A stretch of DNA of 37,460 nucleotides from CAYGHG01 sp964349515. GTDB taxonomy: Bacteria > Oederibacteriota > PGYV01 > CAYGHG01. Numbering within the stretch: position 1 is the stretch's first letter; every line of letters starts with the position of its first letter. A program made the position numbers and the translations under genes. The stretch covers positions 1-37,460 of the forward strand of contig CAYGHG010000009.1 of NCBI GenBank assembly GCA_964349515.1, written 5' to 3'. Under the pieces are notes generated by a model that worked only from the letters and a program-made list of their open reading frames with translations, was not told the DNA's origin and searched no databases. This document shows positions 1 through 9,300 of this stretch, one piece after another.

Positions 1-68
1 ATGAGGGCGTATTTAAAGACTTAAAAACACCCCTTCACCAAAGCCTCTACCCCAAAGGGGGCGAGGTA
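1..68 (-). repeat. Dispersed palindromic intergenic repeat, copy 1
   Basis: Read on the minus strand this segment matches the element at about 3003-3075: a CCCC/GGGG palindrome, then a GGGGTGT stretch, then an AT-rich tail ending in CTTTAAATACGCCCTC. The shared tail and order of blocks make it a second, inverted copy of the same small intergenic element. No coding potential is seen. Confidence 0.55.
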
Positions 69-125
69 TAACATCAAGAGCCAAATTATACACTATTATA
101 TCCAGTACCCATTTATGGCATATTA

Positions 126-154
126 TTGACAAAATGAAATTTTTTGTGTATTAT
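126..154 (+). promoter_or_regulatory. Sigma-70-type promoter for the AAA ATPase gene
   Basis: A perfect -35 hexamer TTGACA (126-131) is followed after exactly 17 nt by TATTAT (149-154), one mismatch from the -10 consensus. Predicted transcription start is near 161, leaving a leader of about 30 nt before the first ATG at 191. Established promoter consensus; activity is inferred. Confidence 0.6.
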
Positions 155-190
155 ATCTATTGAAAATGCAATTATCCAAGCATTTTTGAT

Positions 191-1531
191 ATGAAAAAAG
201 GTATGGATTGGTGCAAAATGTATAGATTGATGTATGAAAAGCTTATAAAGTGGAAAGAAAACAGATACCGGAAGCCTTTGCTTCTCAAAGGATTACGGCA
301 GTGCGGGAAAACTTATCTTTTAAAAGAGTTTGGACAAAAATTATATAGTGATACAGCCTATTTTAACTTTGAAGGCAATCAGCCGCTGCAAGCCTGTTTT
401 GAAAAAGACCTTGATGTCATGAGGATTACTGAGGAGCTTGGAATACTGCGGAAGAAATCCATCAATCCAGCAGAGACGCTTATAATATTTGACGAGATCC
501 AGTTCTGTAATAATGCCCTGTCAGCGCTGAAATATTTTTCCGAAAATCATCCCGAATACCATATAGTGTGCGCCGGATCATTGCTTGGCATAGCGCTTTC
601 AAAACCGCTTTCATTTCCGGTGGGGAAAGTGGATATGCTTACCCTGCATCCGATGAGTTTTTATGAGTTCCTGCTGGCGAGCGGTGAAAGCATGCTGTGC
701 GAATATCTGGATAAAGCCGGCCTGTTCAAAGAACTGCCGCCGGCTTTTGCTGAAAAGCTGAAAATGCATTTAAGGAATTATTTTATAACCGGAGGCATGC
801 CTGAAGTTGTCCAAAAATGGACGGTTACAAAGGACATAGAGGCTGTGGAGTCAACCCTGCAGGAAATAATAGACAGCTATGAACTTGATTTTGCGAAGCA
901 CGCGCCCAAAAATGATTTTCCAAAGCTGTCTCTTATATGGCACTCCATACCGGAACAGCTTGCAAACGAAAGCGGTAAGTTTATGTTTGGCAGGGTTAAA
1001 CAAGGCATGCGCGCAAAGGACCTGGAAGACTCGCTGGAGTGGATAATCAGCGCAGGGCTTGCGATAAAAGTTTCCAGGATAGAAAAACCCGGAATGCCGC
1101 TGTCGGCTTATGCCGAGCGGGGATATTTCAAGCTGTATATGTCCGATGTCGGGCTGCTGCGCAGGATGTCAAAACTCCCTGCAGACGCGCTGTTGTCGCA
1201 GCCGGGTGTTTTTACGGAATTCAAGGGTGCGCTGGCGGAAAACTTCGTACTTTGCGAGCTTTATGGGCTGCGGGGAGATGTACCGTATTACTGGAAATCA
1301 GGCAATACTGCTGAGGTTGATTTTGTTGCCCAGTTTGCGTCCGACATTGTCCCGATAGAAGTAAAGTCGGGAAAAAACGACAGGTCAAAAAGCCTGGCTG
1401 AATACCGGAAAAAATACAAACCCGCAATAAGCGTAAAAATATCCATGAATGATGCGCGGGATGGTATGGTTAAGAATGTACCGTTATACATGTTGTGGAA
1501 AATAAATGAAATTTTTGATACTGAAAAATAA
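191..1531 (+). CDS. AAA_14/DUF4143-family ATPase
   Basis: P-loop ATPase of the widespread AAA_14 plus DUF4143 architecture. Walker A is GLRQCGKT (residues 34-41), Walker B LIIFDE (97-102), and the sensor-like AGSLLG follows at 128-133. The C-terminal part carries E-VDF (375-378) and IEVKSG (389-394), the nuclease-like fold remnant typical of DUF4143. Family members are about 400-450 residues, so it is full length. The biological role of this family is not established; it is often scattered as single genes in accessory regions, as here. The start is uncertain: no Shine-Dalgarno lies before ATG 191, and family proteins usually begin close to the residue-10 Met (ATG 218). It is transcribed alone from the promoter at 126-154. 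Confidence 0.85.
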   Translation: MKKGMDWCKMYRLMYEKLIKWKENRYRKPLLLKGLRQCGKTYLLKEFGQKLYSDTAYFNFEGNQPLQACFEKDLDVMRITEELGILRKKSINPAETLIIFDEIQFCNNALSALKYFSENHPEYHIVCAGSLLGIALSKPLSFPVGKVDMLTLHPMSFYEFLLASGESMLCEYLDKAGLFKELPPAFAEKLKMHLRNYFITGGMPEVVQKWTVTKDIEAVESTLQEIIDSYELDFAKHAPKNDFPKLSLIWHSIPEQLANESGKFMFGRVKQGMRAKDLEDSLEWIISAGLAIKVSRIEKPGMPLSAYAERGYFKLYMSDVGLLRRMSKLPADALLSQPGVFTEFKGALAENFVLCELYGLRGDVPYYWKSGNTAEVDFVAQFASDIVPIEVKSGKNDRSKSLAEYRKKYKPAISVKISMNDARDGMVKNVPLYMLWKINEIFDTEK

Positions 1532-1629
1532 GGCTTTTGCCGGCAGGGGAGTACCGTATATATGGCAGTGTATCCGGTAATTACAGATTTCAATTTCCGT
1601 TAAATCGTGGTAATTTACTATTAATAAAC

Positions 1630-1722
1630 GTTTTGCGTTCCGGGTTATGTGTTATGGGCGGAACAAATAGATTCTAAGCATTGCTGTTCTGAATCCGGAA
1701 TGAGAATTACAAAACGCAAAAC
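1630..1722. repeat. 93-bp nested inverted repeat upstream of galE
   Basis: GTTTTGCGTT (1630-1639) is repeated as its exact reverse complement AACGCAAAAC at 1713-1722. Inside these arms TTCCGG (1638-1643) pairs with CCGGAA (1695-1700), and GAACA (1661-1665) with TGTTC (1685-1689). The result is a three-stem nested structure ending 28 nt before the epimerase start codon. It could be a structured mRNA leader, an operator pair, or a miniature inverted-repeat element. Confidence 0.5.
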
Positions 1723-1750
1723 AAAGCCATAAAACAGGAGGATGGATTTC

Positions 1751-2671
1751 ATGAAAATATTAATCACCGGCGGTGCGGGGTTTATTGCTTCAAATGTTGC
1801 GGACGCTTACATAAAGGCGGGCCACAGGGTTGTGATTGTTGACAACCTTTTCATGGGCGACATGCGCAACGTAAATAAAAAGGCGAAGTTTTACAAGGCA
1901 GATATCAGAAGCGCGGCTGAGATAAGCAGAATTGTCAAAAAGGAAAAACCTGATATTATAAACCACCATGCTGCGCAGATAAGCGTTCCTGATTCCGTGA
2001 AAGCCCCGGTTTTTGACGCACAGATAAACGTATTCGGCACCATCAACATGCTTGAAGCAGCCAAAGATAACAAGGTGAAAAAGTTCATATTTGTCTCAAG
2101 CGGCGGCACGGTTTACGGGTCAAAAGTCAAACTGCCGGCAACGGAAGACAACCCCCTTACCGCAGAGAGCCCATATGGGATCAGCAAGGTAACGGGTGAG
2201 CACTATGTCAGGTTTTACGCTGCTCAGCACGGATTTAAATACACAATCCTGCGTTACAGCAATGTTTACGGCCCGCGCCAGGTGCCCCACGGCGAGGCAG
2301 GCGTTGTCGCGATATTCATTAATAAGATGATGAAGAATGAAGCGCCCATAATATTCGGCGGCGGAAAGTGCATAAGGGACTATGTGTTCGTGGGCGATGT
2401 GGCAGCCGCCAATGTCGTTGCAATAAGAAAAGGGGACAATGAGGCTTTTAACATAGGCACAGGGGTAAAAACTGATGTGAATCAGTTATACAGCGCGGTG
2501 CAAAAGGTCATGGGTTTTAAGCAAAAAGCAAAAGACGCGCCCGCGAGATTAGGCGACCTGCCTGCAAATTATCTGGACGCGAAAAAGGCCGGCAGGCTTC
2601 TTGGATGGAAGCCAAAGGTGGACCTGATAAAAGGGATAAAGGCCACGTATGAGTATTTTAGCAAAATGTAA
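1751..2671 (+). CDS. galE: NAD-dependent sugar epimerase, UDP-glucose 4-epimerase type
   Basis: Extended short-chain dehydrogenase that most likely interconverts UDP-glucose and UDP-galactose in the cytoplasm, supplying sugars for glycans. The NAD-binding GGAGFIAS lies at 7-14, the cofactor-ribose Asp in VDN (30-32), the HHAAQ loop at 72-76, the catalytic Ser in SSGGTVYG, and Tyr142-x3-Lys146 (YGISK). RDYVFVGDVA and FNIGTG near the C terminus are typical of GalE-like epimerases; about 306 residues is normal. I place the start at ATG 1751 because AGGAGG (1736-1741) lies 9 nt upstream, whereas the earlier in-frame ATG 1742 touches it directly. Substrate is inferred: related epimerases acting on other NDP-sugars share these motifs. 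It stands ahead of the glucan synthase but with a 650-bp spacer, so co-transcription is unlikely. Confidence 0.8.
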   Translation: MKILITGGAGFIASNVADAYIKAGHRVVIVDNLFMGDMRNVNKKAKFYKADIRSAAEISRIVKKEKPDIINHHAAQISVPDSVKAPVFDAQINVFGTINMLEAAKDNKVKKFIFVSSGGTVYGSKVKLPATEDNPLTAESPYGISKVTGEHYVRFYAAQHGFKYTILRYSNVYGPRQVPHGEAGVVAIFINKMMKNEAPIIFGGGKCIRDYVFVGDVAAANVVAIRKGDNEAFNIGTGVKTDVNQLYSAVQKVMGFKQKAKDAPARLGDLPANYLDAKKAGRLLGWKPKVDLIKGIKATYEYFSKM

Positions 2672-2699
2672 AAGGTATCTTGAGATTCATCACAGAGGT

Positions 2700-2724
2700 T
2701 ACGCGATGGGCGACCCGCGTATTT
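2700..2724. other. Small stem-loop after galE
   Basis: TACGCG near 2702 and CGCGTA near 2718 can pair around a 9-11 nt loop just past the galE stop. It lacks a following T-run, so it is not a classical intrinsic terminator; it may help end or protect the mRNA. Confidence 0.3.
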
Positions 2725-2881
2725 CAAAACAATAACAAAAACCGGGCGAAGCACGCGGCCCCCAAAAAATATTTCTAATCATATAATGTTAATGCGGTTT
2801 GTGTAATTTTGCAGTGAATTCAATACGCAGACACTTTTTTTGATTTAAAGGCAAAAATACCTTTCGTTCCGGCACAACAAA

Positions 2882-3120
2882 GACTCCCCCCCGCCTTAGC
2901 CCTCTCCGCCCAAGGAGAGAGAAAATTACAGCAAATGATATTATGCTCTGTTGAGTGCATTATCCGGAGGATAGATACTGTTCATATTAGTGTGTAATAT
3001 GATTTCCTCTCCACCTTTAAAGGGGGAGAGGTTAGGTGAGGGGGTGTAGTTTTATGCTTTAAATACGCCCTCGCCTTGCCCTCTCCCAGAGGGAGAGGCT
3101 GAATTACAATATATTATCAT
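2882..3120. repeat. Cluster of three GC-rich palindromic repeats
   Basis: The 647-bp spacer between galE and ndvB contains no credible ORF. It holds three CTCTCC...GGAGAG palindromes: near 2902-2924, 3004-3031 and 3077-3100. The second and third face each other and share the flank CTTTAAATACGCCCTCGCC; the first and third share the flank GCCTTAGCCCTCTCC/GCCTTGCCCTCTCC and a trailing AATTACA. The element at 1-68 belongs to the same set. These look like REP-like dispersed intergenic palindromes. The rest of the spacer (3121-3318) is AT-rich without a feature I can support, apart from a weak TTGAAT-N16-TATGGA promoter-like pair near 3264-3291. Confidence 0.6.
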
Positions 3121-3318
3121 TTTTTAATTACACAATTCCTGACAGTATCGGAGGATATTAGTACATGTTGTCCTGTTCTATCTGTGTTAAAATATTATGT
3201 GCCACGAAACTGTGCTTTATCATACTTCCTGTGTGAACAATGCCCCCGGGATTTTGTGCCGAATTGAATGTTTTTTTTGCCGGGGTATGGATTTGAATAA
3301 AAAATTAAAGGAAACCAG

Positions 3319-6300
3319 ATGACAATAAGGCAAAATGTTAACAATACACTTCATAACGTAAAATCAAAAATAAACAGGGTGTTGCCGGGGAATGTTATCC
3401 GCGACGAACAGCCTCTCAGATCCGAGCTTTTTTCGGTGGAGCAGTTTAAAATTCACGCCGCTTTCCTCGCGGGCAGGCATAATGTAAGCTATGAAAGTGG
3501 AAAAGAAAAACTCCTGTCGCGGCTTAAAAAGAATAAGGGAATCATACAGCAGACATATGAGCTGTTAAGTGACGCGGGAAAAGGAAAACGCACGATATCG
3601 CCCGCGGGCGAGTGGCTTCTTGATAATTATTACCTTATTGAAGAACAGATAATGCTGGCAAAGAAGCACCTGCCAAAGGTATACAGCATGGAACTGCCGA
3701 ATCTCTCGGGCGGGCCCATGTCGGGGTTTCCTCGCATATACGATATAGCAATGGAGATAGTGTCGCACGGGGACGGACGGCTCGATGTAAAGGGGTTGAC
3801 CGAGTTTGTCGCATCCTATCAGGCTGTAAAACACCTCAAACTCGGGGAGCTGTGGGGGATACCCATAATGATACGCCTCGCCCTGATTGAAAATCTGCGG
3901 CGCGTGTCGTCCTACATGATGCTGACACAGCTGCACAGGGACAAGGCCGGGTACTGGGCAGACAGGATAGTTGCGGTTTCCGGCAGTGATACAAACGACA
4001 TGGTTCACGAGGTCGCGGAAATGTCAAAGGATGACCTGCCCTTGTCGGATTCATTTGTTTCCGAGTTCGTAAGGCGCCTGCACGGACAGAGTACTTCCCT
4101 CAACCTGCCGTTGATTTGGCTTGAAAAAAAGCTCTCAGATAAGGGGACGACAATAGACCGGCTGATTCAGGTGACAGGTCAAAAGCAGGCGAGCGACCAG
4201 GTAACTATTGCCAACACAATAGAAAGCCTGCGTCTTTTGGAGCGCACTGACTGGCATGATTTTGTCGAGGAATTAAGCGTGGTTGAAAAAGAGCTGAGTA
4301 AAGACCCTGCCGGAAAATACAAGGAGATGTCCTTTGATACAAGGGACAGTTACAGGCATGTAATTGAAAAGTTAAGCGCTCGGTGGAAAATAACCGAACT
4401 TGAAGCCGCTCAAAAAGCCGCGGCACTTGCTTATGAAGCTGAAGAGGAGTACGGCAGGGACGCTGCCGCCGCACACGTGGGATATTATCTGGTTGATAGA
4501 GGGCTTGAAAAAATGTATAAAGCCGCAGGGAGGCGGCTGCCTTTGTCCATGCACCTAAAGGCAAGGAAAACTTTTTTGCCGCTGTTCTTGTACACTGCCT
4601 CCACCGCTGTATTGACTCTGTTTTTCTCGGCGGCAGGATTGTTTTTTGCCGGCATTCTGGGGATGAATGAACGGCTGTGGTTTGTGCTGTTCGGGATTGC
4701 ACTTCTTTTGACTTCGGGGCAGGCTGCGGTCTCGCTTGTAAACTGGATTTCAACCATGCTCGTAAAGCCAAAGAATCTGCCGCGCATGGATTACAGCAAA
4801 GGAATCCCGGGTAATATTCATACAATTGTTGTCATACCGACCCTGCTTGGCAGCCCGGACGCAGTAAAGATGCTTCTTGAAAACATTGAAGTGGCTTTTC
4901 TTGCAAATACCGACCCAAAACTGGACTTTGCCCTGCTTACGGATTTTGCCGATGCGAAAGAGGAAACGCTGCCGGAAGACCGGGAGCTGATCTCGCAGGC
5001 TTCGGCCGGAATTAATAGATTAAATGAAAAGTATGCCTCGGTGCGCAATGATATATTTTATCTTTTCCACAGGCCGCGCAAGTGGAATGAACGCGAAAAG
5101 ATATGGATGGGTTATGAAAGGAAAAGGGGGAAACTCTCGGATTTAAACGCGGTGCTCAGAGGATGCAGTGAGAAACGATTCTCTGAAGTTATCGGGGACG
5201 TTTCGCTGCTGCAGGACGTAAAATATGTAATTACTCTTGATACCGATACCAGAATTCCCAGAGACGGCGCGAAAGAACTGGTATCCGTAATAACCCATCC
5301 GCTCAACAGGCCGAGGTTTGATGCCCTGAAAAAACGGGTGGCATCCGGCTACGGCATACTGCAGCCCAGGGTTGAACCCGAGTACCCGGGTGAAAATCCA
5401 TCGTTGTTCGTAAAAATATTCGGCGGTGAAACAGGAATAGACCCTTACACCCGTTCGGTTTCGGATGTGTATCAGGATTTGTTTCACGAGGGATCTTTCA
5501 TAGGTAAAGGCCTGTATGACGTGGATGCTTTTGAAGCCGCGTTAAAGGAACGCATGCCGGAGAATCTGATACTCAGCCACGACCTGCTGGAGGGGTGCTA
5601 CGCGCGTTCGGGGCTGGTAACCGATGTACAGTTGTTTGAAAAATTCCCGACAGGGTATCTAAAGGACGTGAGCCGCAGGCGCAGGTGGATAAGAGGGGAC
5701 TGGCAGATCGCAAGCTGGCTTTTTGGGCGTGTGGCTGGGCCGGGGAAAACAACGGAAAAAAATCCGGTTTCTTTCCTGTCGAGGCTGAAAATTTATGACA
5801 ACCTGAGGCGTTCGCTTGTACCCGCGTCAACGGTGTTTCTGATAGTGTCGGGTTGGATGCTTTTTCCCGCGGCGTGGCCCTGGATGCTCTTTGTAATACT
5901 GCTCTCAGGGCTGCCCATACCTCTGATCACGCTTGCGGGAATGATGCGCAAACCCGAAGGTATAACAGGCGGTTCCCACGCGGGCACGGTATTTTCCTCC
6001 CTGTTAAAGGGGCTTGCGCAGTTCTTTTTTAATATTTGTTTCATTGTTTACGAGGCGTATTACAGTATTGAGGCTGTTTTAACAACTTTCCGGCGTATGG
6101 TAATAACAAAGAAAAAACTGCTTGAGTGGACCACTTCGGTCGAAACCGAGATGCGGGCAAAAAAGAATATTTTTGAAATTTACAGAAGGATGTTTATCGC
6201 GCCTGTTGTTGTTCTTGTTTGTTTGGCTGCCGGGAAAGCTGTATTTGACCCTGCGTCAGCCGCTATGATGTTTGTTTGGATTTTGTCCCCGGCTGCCGCT

Positions 6301-9300
6301 TATTTTATCAGCCTGCCCGGAACCGTGCGGCGCGCAAATCTCACACCGCAGAAAATATTGTTTTTAAGGCAAATCACGCGCAAGACCTGGAATTTCTTTG
6401 AAACTTTTTTTACCGCTGAGGACAACTGGCTGGTGCCTGATAATTTTCAGGAAGAACCCGCCATAGGGGCGGCTCACAGAACATCGCCGACAAACATAGG
6501 CCTCTCGCTTCTGTCAAATCTGGCGGCTTATGATTTTGGCTACGTGTCCATGGGTATGATGCTCAACAGGTCGCAAAAGACCTTGAATGTAATGAATGAA
6601 ATGGAGCGGTATAAGGGCCATTTTTATAACTGGTATGACACAAAAAACCTGAGGCCGCTTGAACCGAGGTACATATCCTCCGTTGACAGCGGCAATTTAC
6701 ACGGGCATCTTTTGGTGATGCGCTCAGGGCTTATGGAGCTGCAGCGCGCCGCGATAGTGCCGCTGAAACTTTTTGACGGGATTAAAGACACCCTTGAAAT
6801 TCTGAACGAGAGCGCGTCTGCTGACGCGGAGGCCGGCGGCGCAGTGTATAAAGAAACTGCGCTGAAAGTAGCGGGCCACATAGGGCATTTGCGCGACAAA
6901 CTGTCAGAGACCCCTGTTTATTTGTCTGAAACTCATTCTCTTTTGCGCCAGCTGTCGGGAGACGTTTCCAGAATACTCTCCGCAGCCGGGAAGGGCGGGT
7001 TTGAAAACACGAAAAAATGGGCACGCGTTTTTGAGAAGCAGTGTTACGATTATCTTGAAGACATGGCTTTCATTGCGCCTTGGCTCAGCCTGCCGCCTGA
7101 AATACCCGATATGTGGGAGCGCGGAAGCACGGAACAAAAGGAAAGACTCAATGCCCTGCGCGCAGAACTCGGCAGGCTTGATGAAATACCGTTACTGGAA
7201 GAAGCGGCAAGGCTTGAGCGGAAACTGGTTCCTATGATTGATTCCGTAATTGAAGGGCTGTTAACCCTGGAAAAAGAGGAAGATAAATCGCACGAATGGT
7301 TCATGATGCTGAAAAACGCCGTAAAGGAAGGGGCGACACACGCGGGCGAGCGCATAACAGCGGTGAATTATACCGCTTTGCTTTGCGGCGAGATGTCAGA
7401 TGTTGATTATGGATTTTTATATGACGATTCCGCGCAGTTTCTGTCTGTCGGATATAATGTAAGCGCGCACAAGAAAGATGCTTCATATTATGATTTGCTG
7501 GCCTCTGAGGCCAGGCTTTCGAGTTATGTGGCCATTGCAAGAGGAAGGATGCCGCAGGAACACTGGTTTAAGCTGGGAAGGCTTTTGTCAAAGCGCGGCG
7601 GCGGGCCGGTACTTGTTTCCTGGGGAGGTTCCATGTTTGAGTACCTGATGCCTCTCCTGGTAATGCCCTCATACGAAGGCACTCTTCTGGACAGGACATA
7701 TGGCGCTATAGTTGCCCGCCAGATTGAATACGGCCACAGAAATAACGTACCCTGGGGGATATCTGAGTCGGGCTATAACAAGCTTGATACCGCAATGAAT
7801 TATCAGTACCGGTCGTTTGGCGTGCCTGATACCGGTTTTAAGCGCGGATTATCCGAAGATCTTGTAATCGCCCCTTACGCAACAGCGCTTGCCCTGATGG
7901 TTGACCCTGAGCGTGCATGCAATAATCTGGAAAGGATGAAAAATGAGGGTTTTTGCGGGGAGTATGGTTTTTATGAGGCTGTGGATTATACCCCGTCCAG
8001 GCTTGAACCTGACGCGGCGCACGCCGTAATCAAATCATACATGGCGCATCATCAGGGAATGAGTTTTCTTGCGTTTGCATACACCCTCCTTGACAAGCCC
8101 ATGCAGCGCCGGTTTTTATCAGACCCGATGTTCAAGGCGACAGAACTGCTGCTTCAGGAGCGTGTCGCGGATGACGTGCCTTATCTTTATGATGCGGAGA
8201 TATCAGGAACGCTGAGGCAGACGGAGGAGAGGGAGGCGCTGCTCCGCGTATACACGAATCCGGACACGGTGATGCCGGAAACGCACCTTTTGTCAAACGG
8301 AAATTACAATGTCATGGTTACAAATTCCGGAGGAGGATACAGCCGCTATAAAAACTTCTCTGTTACCAGGTGGAGTGAGGATGCAGTGTCGGAAAATCAG
8401 GGGACATTCATATATTTGAAGGATTCTGATACAGGGGAGTTCTGGTCAAATGCGTATCAGCCCTCGCTTAAAAAATCAAAGCGTTATGAGGCGGTATTTT
8501 CGCGTTCCCGTGCGGAGTTCAAACGCAGTGACTTTATGATTGATACGCATACTGAAATCGCGGTCTCCCCCGAGGAGGATATTGAACTGCGCCGGGTGAG
8601 CGTGACCAACCGGTCCAGAAAAAAACGCATTATTGAAATTACCAGCTACGCGGAGGCTGTTGTAAATTACCCGGCCGCCGACTCTGCGCACAGGGTTTTT
8701 TCCAATTTGTTCGTGGAGACTGAAATAATAAGATCACATCAGGCAATAATCTGTAAGAGGCGGGCAAGGTCTGATTCTGAAAAATTCCCGCTGATGTTTC
8801 ATCTCATGGCGGTGCACGGAAAAACCACGCGTGCCGCCTCTTATGAGACGGACCGTTCAAAATTTATCGGCAGGCTGAATTCTTTGGAAAACCCCGACGC
8901 GCTTGCCAAAACAGGAAATCTCTCGGACAGCGAGGGCGCAGTTCTGGACCCTTGCGTGTCAATACGCTGCTGTGTGGAACTGGAGCCCGAAGAGACCGCG
9001 GTGATTGATTATGTTACAGGCATATGCGGTGAGATGAATGAAGTGCAGCGGCTTATGGGCAAATACAGGGACAGAAATCTTGCAGACCGCGTATTCAGCC
9101 TTGCCTGGACGCACGGACAGGTGGCTTTGCAGCAGATAAATGCGACCGAAACCGATGCGCAGCTTTACGGCAGGCTGGCCAGCTCAATAATTTTTGCCAA
9201 TCCCGCGTGGCGCGCCGCCGCCAGCATATTGTCCCGTAATTTCAGGGGGCAGCCTGATTTATGGGGTTACAGTATTTCAGGCGACCTGCCCATAGTGCTT

